From Welwitschia mirabilis (lineage: Eukaryota; Gnetophyta; Gnetopsida; Welwitschiales), in contig JBOZIK010000001.1 in assembly GCA_051453625.1 (NCBI GenBank), positions 284,731,013-284,754,981 of the forward strand: a stretch of 23,969 nucleotides of DNA. Direction: 5' to 3'. The notes below the pieces were generated by a model. It was given only the letters and a program-made list of their open reading frames with translations. It was not told the DNA's origin and did not search any database. Both the position numbers and the translations under genes were made by a program. Shown one piece after another: positions 19,435-23,969 of this stretch (position 1 is the first letter of the stretch; each line of letters opens with the position of its first letter).

Positions 19435-19764
19435 ATCGTCCCATGGCATAAGAGCAAGTTTACATATATAAATAAGGTGATGCTTGTGTTTGTTTACGCT
19501 TCTTTTTTTATGGTTTAAAGTTATTCAAGGCTTCATTAAGAAGTTAGAATTTTTGAGTTACTACAATTAGAAGAAAGTCTGAAAGTATAGAGGAGAAATA
19601 TAAGATGAAACTTCCTTAAGATGAACTTGTGAAAAGTTACAAGATAAAGGGGTACTCATCCCCTTTAAAACATATTGAAAGAAAAAGATTCATGCAAGGT
19701 CTCTCCTCAAGGTACATCGTCAAAAAGAAAGACCAGATTCATAAAATCCAACATCCCCCGAATC
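19435..19764. other. Spacer after integrase, with a hairpin
   Basis: No coding sense in either direction. The arms AAAGGGG (19646-19652) and CCCCTTT (19660-19666) could fold. The segment lies where the 3' ends of the sense pol transcript and the antisense gene would meet. Confidence 0.5.
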
Positions 19765-20129
19765 CAGTCTCATAAGCTTTCTTGAGTGAAAGACACTTTA
19801 GCTTGTAGCAACTCAGCAAGAATATTCTTTTTCTCTACCTAGCTGATAGAGACCTTTACCTATTTGTTGCGCTCTTCCTTCAAGCTCAATACCTTGGACC
19901 AGATGCTCTCTTTAGACTAACAAGAGGATTCTTCAGTCAACTTTCTCAACCACTTGGCTTCCTGCTTGGTGAATGTTACCTCCCTCTTTGCCTCCTCAAC
20001 TCGCATTCTCATCTCTTCTATACTTGCCTGATATTCCTCTACTTCCTGCTTTCTCTCCTCCTACTACTTCTTTCTAAAGTGATAAAGGCCAGAGAATGCA
20101 TACTTGGCAAGTTTAGAAGAGAACTCCCT

Positions 20130-20243
20130 CTCCAAGAAGAAAAGGAAAGCTCTCCGTCCCTCTAAGAAGATCGAGAAAAGTAGGTTAATGAAGAAAGAAA
20201 GATTGTATGAGAAAGACTAAAAGGAATCAAAAGGAGTACTTAC
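20130..20243 (-). other. Intron 3 of the antisense gene
   Basis: Donor CAT|GTAAGT at 20244/20243. The acceptor after 'ctttccttttcttcttggag' gives AG at 20131-20130 and keeps phase 0 into REFSSKLAKYAFSG. A second acceptor ('gatcttcttag', AG 20163-20162) looks stronger in sequence but would shift the frame. Length 114 bp with the first choice. Confidence 0.55.
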
Positions 20244-20309
20244 ATGGAAAAGGCATGCCTCTCTCATTTGGCTGCTCATCTTATAGAAGGATGCTTTTTC
20301 CTTTGCTAT

Positions 20310-20369
20310 CTGAAAGGAAGGAGTCAGACAAAGTCACAATCATGCAAATGAAGAAGACTTTCTACTTAC
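20310..20369 (-). other. Intron 2 of the antisense gene
   Basis: Donor TTG|GTAAGT (20370/20369), acceptor 'ctccttcctttcag' with G at 20310. Length 60 bp, short for a plant intron, though small deletions may have shortened it. It joins a 50-base exon to a 66-base exon in phase 0, giving KTSTRLL then IAKEKASFYKMSSQMREA. Confidence 0.7.
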
Positions 20370-20419
20370 CAAAAGACGTGTAGACGTTTTCACCATGAAG
20401 GCAGCTGAGGCTTGTTCCC

Positions 20420-20491
20420 CTTACAAAACGAGAAGTATTCATAGAGGAAGTCATTCAAGAGAGAAGTTGAGTGTTGGGAATAAGCTCTTAC
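20420..20491 (-). other. Intron 1 of the readable part of the antisense gene
   Basis: Donor CTG|GTAAGA (20492/20491), acceptor 'cttctcgttttgtaag' with G at 20420. Length 72 bp. The split codon G|GG restores the frame, giving NLS-G-EQASAAFMVKTSTRLL across the junction. Confidence 0.65.
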
Positions 20492-21559
20492 CAGATAAGT
20501 TCTTAAGAAATTCCAAGTCCTCATCTAGCATGGTCTCCTTCTCCTCCCCTTCCCTTTGGAGGTGGAGGCCTTTCCAGAAGCATGCCCCCCTTCCACTTAG
20601 AAAGGACGGCCTCTACATAATTGTCTATTATTTCCTCTTGAAATCTCCATTCCTCTGTTGAGACCTCATTCCTGTTATATAGCCTCTTTAGCTAGGCTCC
20701 GCTAGTGTCCAATCTAGCCCCAAATAAAGGAGAAGGACCGAAAGTAGCCTTCCATCCTTGGGAAGAGACAACACATCTTTGCTTTTGAGTCAGCTAATAC
20801 ACCAAACCCATAGTGCTTGAACGTAAAAGGAAGCTCCACATCTTCTTTTGACAATGTGTTAGGATGGCAACTACCTTATCTTAAATAAACTTCACCCAAG
20901 TAAATAAAGTCCCATGATTGGCCACCTCACACATAGCTTCAAGTGACCTAGTGGACATGAGTCCCCTCCTCCGAGAGGAGGAGCCTTGAACCAGCAAAGA
21001 GGAATATTGACCATATGGATTTTTAAAGGACGTATACCACTATTCCTTTCTAATTTTTGAGGGCCTCAATAGGCACCTCAGGTAGCCTCCACTCCTCTAG
21101 AAGAGACTGAATATTCTTACTTACGGTCATATAGAAGGGATGACTATAGGCATGTTCCCTAGATGGGAGATTAAATATCTATCCGATAGCATTCGCATAG
21201 ACAAGAATACATTAATGAATCAAACAACGCTCTTTTGGGTTATAGACAGAGGGGAACCAGCTCTTCCTCAAGGTGGTGTCCCAATTGAAGATGATGTCCT
21301 CTATTTGGAATGCAAAGTTCTAAAAATAAGAAAGTAAATAAGCTCATACAAACTAGATTGTTTGATGTTTAGTTCTAGTACGACATCGTTTTTTATCAAA
21401 GCAAAGAGGAAGTAACAGTCAATTGTACCATATTTCCTATGTGCCTTCTTGTCTAAATGACAACCTATGGCCTAATGATATAGGCGAACTGTAGTAGGCG
21501 TCATTCCAATGAGCACTGAAAAAGAACAAGATTCCATTAAAACGTCTCTACTTTAAGCT

Positions 21560-21625
21560 AAAAAGAGATAAAGTGAAAGAGAAAGGAAAGCTACAAGCGG
21601 AAGTAGAGAAAGGGAAGTAGGGACT
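21560..21625 (+). other. Purine-rich tract near the end of the internal region
   Basis: About 65 bases rich in A and G on the + strand (aaagagataaag...gagaaagggaagtaggga). It may be the polypurine tract or a relic of it. Read on the minus strand it is the pyrimidine-rich run expected in a 5' UTR or intron of the antisense gene. The sequence does not decide between them. Confidence 0.4.
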
Positions 21626-21737
21626 TGGTAGAGGCAAAAGCACTAAAGCAACAAGCACCTTTTGTAGCCTTTGAAGAAGATGCTCCTTTAGCAAAAAGGC
21701 AACTTGAAAGACTGTAGATTGCTAACTTCTAAGGAAA

Positions 21738-21743
21738 CACGTG
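21738..21743. promoter_or_regulatory. G-box CACGTG near the antisense promoter
   Basis: A perfect bZIP/bHLH-type core 68 bases downstream (in minus-strand sense) of the TATA box. It could be chance. Confidence 0.35.
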
Positions 21744-21810
21744 CTCAAAGTAATTTCAAACTTAAGTTTTCAATCCCAAGTGGAAAAATGACAAATGAAG
21801 TATGTGCCCC

Positions 21811-21818
21811 TTTTTATA
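21811..21818 (-). promoter_or_regulatory. TATA box of the antisense gene
   Basis: TATAAAAA followed by GGGGCACATAC on the minus strand. It lies about 300 bp upstream of the first recognisable antisense coding block, with a phased repeat a further 63 bp upstream. No competing TATA box is seen in this part on the minus strand. Confidence 0.55.
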
Positions 21819-21880
21819 GAAGCAAATTTAGGGTATTCACGAAATTTGAGGTACGTTTTCTAGGAAGTGTGAAAAGGTGA

Positions 21881-21930
21881 CTGACTAATATTGACTAACA
21901 AAGACTAACAAAGACCTAAAGAGACTATAC
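21881..21930. repeat. Five GACTA motifs at exact 10-bp spacing
   Basis: The five successive 10-mers carry GACTAA (21883), GACTAA (21893), GACTAA (21903), GACCTAA (21913) and GACTA (21923). Just upstream 'gtgactgacta' holds one more TGAC. On the minus strand they read TTAGTC and lie 63-112 bp upstream of the antisense TATA box. Confidence 0.9.
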
Positions 21931-22315
21931 CTATCATAAGTCACATTAGTCATATATCCCTTTCATTTAAAAAGCCATGTCATCCACTTAACCTTAGTTA
22001 AATAGACCCCAACCACCTCTTAACCATTCATAAACCCCCAATCCTCAATCCCTCATAAACATCCAAATACCTCTTTTCTTCATCCCCTTGCATGGATACC
22101 TAGTGTTGGACCCCAACCTTACTCTATAAGCCGATGCAGCCCTTTTTGTTCCTTCTAGCCTAGCCTTTTTCATCAAGCTCTACACTTTTCTTCATTCACC
22201 TTCTTTTTTCTCTTCCCCCTCTTCTCCTTACCTTGTTTTTCCCATTTCCTCCTCTTCCCTCCTTTTCCCTATCTTCTATCATCCATTCCACATGTAGGGC
22301 ATGAGACCCAATCTC

Positions 22316-22336
22316 TTCCACAAGTTGGGTGTGGAA
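22316..22336. repeat. Hairpin TTCCACA...TGTGGAA
   Basis: Perfect 7-base arms (22316-22322, 22330-22336) with a 7-base loop, part of the first CT-rich/palindrome module of the 3' LTR. Confidence 0.7.
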
Positions 22337-22692
22337 TTCACACCCCTTTCTAGACCTTGGGCATAGAAGAAACCTCTAGCCCCTTGCTTGCTTTGACATC
22401 CAGCCTCTATTCCAACATTACTTTGAACGATTCAACCTCTTCTGCTCAGTGAGTTGCTTTTAGTCAGTCACCAACCTTCCAACTCCACAGCATCAAGAAG
22501 ACTCCTCCAAACATCATCCTCCATTCTGGAGATTTCCTCTCATCCAATTTCCTCTACCTTACCCCCATTCCCCTGCTCTCCATCCTTTTCTCCCAAATTC
22601 TTTCCCTTCCTTCTCCCTTCTTCTTCCTTCATCCCCTTATCTACCACAAGCCCACTCCATTACACACCCAAGGCATGGAATCCCACTCTCTT

Positions 22693-22709
22693 CCATGCCC
22701 ACGGTGTGG
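22693..22709. repeat. Near-palindrome CCATGCC...GGTGTGG
   Basis: The second-module counterpart of the LTR palindromes, arms of 7 with one G-T style mismatch pair. It lies 20 bases after 'ccaaggcatggaa'. Confidence 0.6.
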
Positions 22710-23001
22710 ACCCCAGCTCCCACCCCCCCCCCTTCATAGGCTGCAAACATCCAGCAACTTGCAAGATGTAAATTCGGATGCAAATCTCCCTTCGCAATCG
22801 ACAAAAGATTCGAATCTGTAATAGCCTACCTCCGTAGCCATCAGACTAGCTCTAAGGTTCATTTCAGACGAAGGCGTCTCCTTTAAACTCAAGCTTAAAG
22901 TCCTTCCCGCTCCCTCAGCTCTCCCTCATCCCCTCATTCCTTTCTCTCCTCCTTCCCCTTTCTCTCCCCATTTTCCTCTACCCATGTAGTCCAGAATTAA
23001 C

Positions 23002-23107
23002 ATTCCACGCCCAAGATGTGGAATTCAGAGCACTTCAATGCCCTAATCATGAAGTCCTGAGCACTTCCACACCTTAAGCATGAAATCCACCTCTTCCATG
23101 CTTAAGG
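23002..23107. repeat. 31-bp tandem repeats with palindromic cores (3' LTR)
   Basis: Units start at 23007, 23038, 23069 (29 bp) and 23098. The first core, ATTCCAC (23002-23008) with GTGGAAT (23018-23024), is a perfect 7-base inverted repeat. Each unit ends in 'gcacttcN' or 'ctcttcc'. It is homologous to 12090-12161 but has one more unit. Confidence 0.85.
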
Positions 23108-23671
23108 GGTCTTAGGGTGGAAAGTAAGACCCCACCCTTTCCCCCTCTTGGCCTCATCCAATCTCAGAATACTTCTTACTCTAGCTCAATTCCCTTCCAA
23201 TCAGACTCCTCCTCTGGTTGTTTTTTCTTGGGAAATTAAGTTCTCTAGCTCATCACAGACTGCTTCAACTCCTCTTGCCTAGCTTCTTCCTCAAAGGGCA
23301 TGATCATCAAATTTCAATTACCTCCAGTTTAGAAGAGTTCTAAGGTTGCATCAAATCCTTAGAACGCACCAAAATCAAGCAAGCTTGCCCATCACATTAC
23401 ACTACAAGGCAAGTACTAGCCTCATGACCAAGGAGGTGATTATTCTTGTAATAAAGTGATCATCTCTAGCACCATTAGGGACCAGCCAAATATTGCATCA
23501 TTGTTTCTTCCTGCCTTCAAAGAGCTATAACATTGTTGGATCACAGCTAATTCAAAGATGACAAGCAGATGTTATCTGGCCCACCACTACATTCCCTTCC
23601 CCCTTCTTCCACATCACTCCTTCTTTGCCCTCAGTCAAGAGAGGCAGTCTTTCCCTTTGTCTTAGCTTCTT

Positions 23672-23860
23672 CGTACTGATTAAAAATTTGCGACATGTCA
23701 CCAGATTTTCAATTTTTCGCCATGTCGGCCGACTTTTTCAAAAAGTCGGCAACAAGTTGCCATGCAAAAAGTCGGCGACATGTCGCCTATATTTTCCAAA
23801 AATTCGCGCGCCCTGCATCTTAAAAAACCCTTTTTCCGTGCGAAAACAGCAGACTTTTTT
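23672..23860. repeat. Dense palindrome cluster of unknown origin
   Basis: Directly after the break in the LTR. A 23-base palindrome has arms GCCGACTTTTT (23728-23738) and AAAAAGTCGGC (23740-23750). GGCAAC-AA-GTTGCC spans 23748-23761. The perfect 14-base palindrome GGCGACATGTCGCC spans 23774-23787. A variant GCGACATGTCACC lies near 23691. The segment is richer in CpG and GC than the rest of the window. It probably opens a different inserted element. No coding sense is seen. Confidence 0.75.
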
Positions 23861-23969
23861 CCAGAAATGAGCAAGTTCTCAGGCTAATCTGGCGGCGCGA
23901 ACAGGTCCAGAAACGAGCGAGTTCTCAAGCTGATCTGGCGGCGTGAATAGAAGGAGGAAACGAGCAAGT
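23861..23969. repeat. 46-bp tandem repeat running off the window
   Basis: Unit 1 at 23861-23906 and unit 2 from 23907 share 'ccagaaaYgagcRagttctc' and 'atctggcggcgYgaa'. A third begins about 23953 (aggaaacgagcaagt) and is cut by the window end. Confidence 0.85.

Larger units (their letters stand above)
19765..21730 (-). pseudogene. Antisense intron-bearing gene inside the Tat element, coiled-coil protein, decayed
   Basis: On the minus strand, readable protein continues for about 1.7 kb. The upstream parts are LIGMTPTTVRLYH, then CHLDKKAHRKYGTIDCYFLF (near 21500-21400), then EDIIFNWDTTLRKSWFPSVY and PSREHAYSHPFYMTVSKNIQ (21320-21110). Next come EVANHGTLFTWVKFI and EDVELPFTFKHYGFGVLADS (20960-20800), then NYVEAVLSKWKGACFWKGLH and MLDEDLEFLKNLSG (20620-20492). 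Then come two short exons and a coiled coil (EVEEYQASIEEMRMRVEEAK, 20060-19990). Exon junctions at 20491-20130 keep the frame. About ten stops and two or three frame changes show decay. I do not recognise the family for certain. Plant mobile domain or 'putative gypsy-type transposon' proteins with coiled-coil tails are possible. The start codon was not found. Confidence 0.65.
12022..23671 (+). mobile_element. Old Tat-type Ty3/gypsy retrotransposon with antisense gene
   Basis: An about 11.6-kb unit bounded by a direct repeat (12022-12720 matches 22940-23671 at about 80% by eye). The + strand carries gag, protease, an extra RNase H, RT, gypsy RNase H and integrase in gypsy order (integrase last). 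Between integrase and the 3' LTR there is a minus-strand gene-like region. A second RNase H and extra, often antisense, genes are established features of the plant Tat group. The 5' LTR lacks the left part present in the 3' copy, and the 3' LTR is cut off at 23671. All coding regions are broken. Confidence 0.88.
21931..23671 (+). repeat. 3' LTR region of the Tat-type element
   Basis: The part from 22940 matches the 5' LTR fragment. The rest, 21931-22940, is assigned to the LTR because it repeats the same module twice more: a CT-rich run followed by palindromic 'TTCCACA..TGTGGAA' or 'CCATGCC..GGTGTGG' motifs (22190-22380 and 22540-22720). The match to the 5' copy stops sharply at 23671, after 'gtcttagcttcttcg'. 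The true left end is not defined, and the start given here is only the end of the phased repeat. Confidence 0.65.

Noticed and set aside
20395-20661. Plus-strand frame of 88 codons and 21140-21337 of 65 codons
   Set aside because: These are shadows of the minus-strand gene. They cross its splice sites and show no motif.
22454-22771. Ser/Pro-rich frame of 105 codons
   Set aside because: It lies in CT-rich LTR repeats. Such composition yields long Ser/Pro/Leu frames by chance.

Overview
The window reads as nuclear DNA of a land plant with a large, transposon-filled genome. It is AT-rich, holds no intact host protein gene, no rRNA or tRNA gene that I can recognise and nothing bacterial, and is mostly decayed LTR retrotransposons in + orientation. 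Six runs of N interrupt it (three of exactly 10 bases, plus 562, 158 and 217 bases). The species cannot be named. The two flanking-LTR pairs are each only about 80% identical by eye, so the insertions are old and slowly removed, as in gymnosperms and some large-genome angiosperms.

Layout. 1-1336: part of a Sirevirus-like Ty1/copia LTR, with a 56-bp tandem array of paired GGACGTCC-type palindromes. 1347-about 2200: a diverged extra copy of the LTR of the gypsy element on the right. 2711-8000: a complete-length but dead Ty1/copia element (LTR, tRNA-Met-type primer site, gag, protease, integrase, RT, RNase H, polypurine tract, LTR). 8065-8134: a pyrimidine microsatellite. 8260-12021: AT-rich sequence in which I recognise no gene, apart from a weak primer-site-like motif near 11608.

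12022-23671: a large, old Ty3/gypsy element of the plant Tat type. In order it has a 5' LTR fragment, a candidate primer site, gag, aspartic protease, an additional RNase H placed before the RT, RT, a degenerate gypsy RNase H, and integrase ending near 19434. Between integrase and the 3' LTR lies about 2 kb on the opposite (-) strand. It reads as a decayed gene for a coiled-coil protein, with at least three phase-consistent introns, a TATA box, and an upstream set of five GACTA motifs spaced exactly 10 bp apart. This is the most interesting part of the window. The 3' LTR carries 31-bp palindrome-bearing tandem repeats and breaks off at about 23671. There it joins a more GC-rich segment of dense palindromes and 46-bp tandem repeats that runs off the window.

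The retroelement genes form two polyproteins (gag-pol), each broken by stops and frameshifts. Several catalytic residues are lost, so neither element can be autonomous as it stands.
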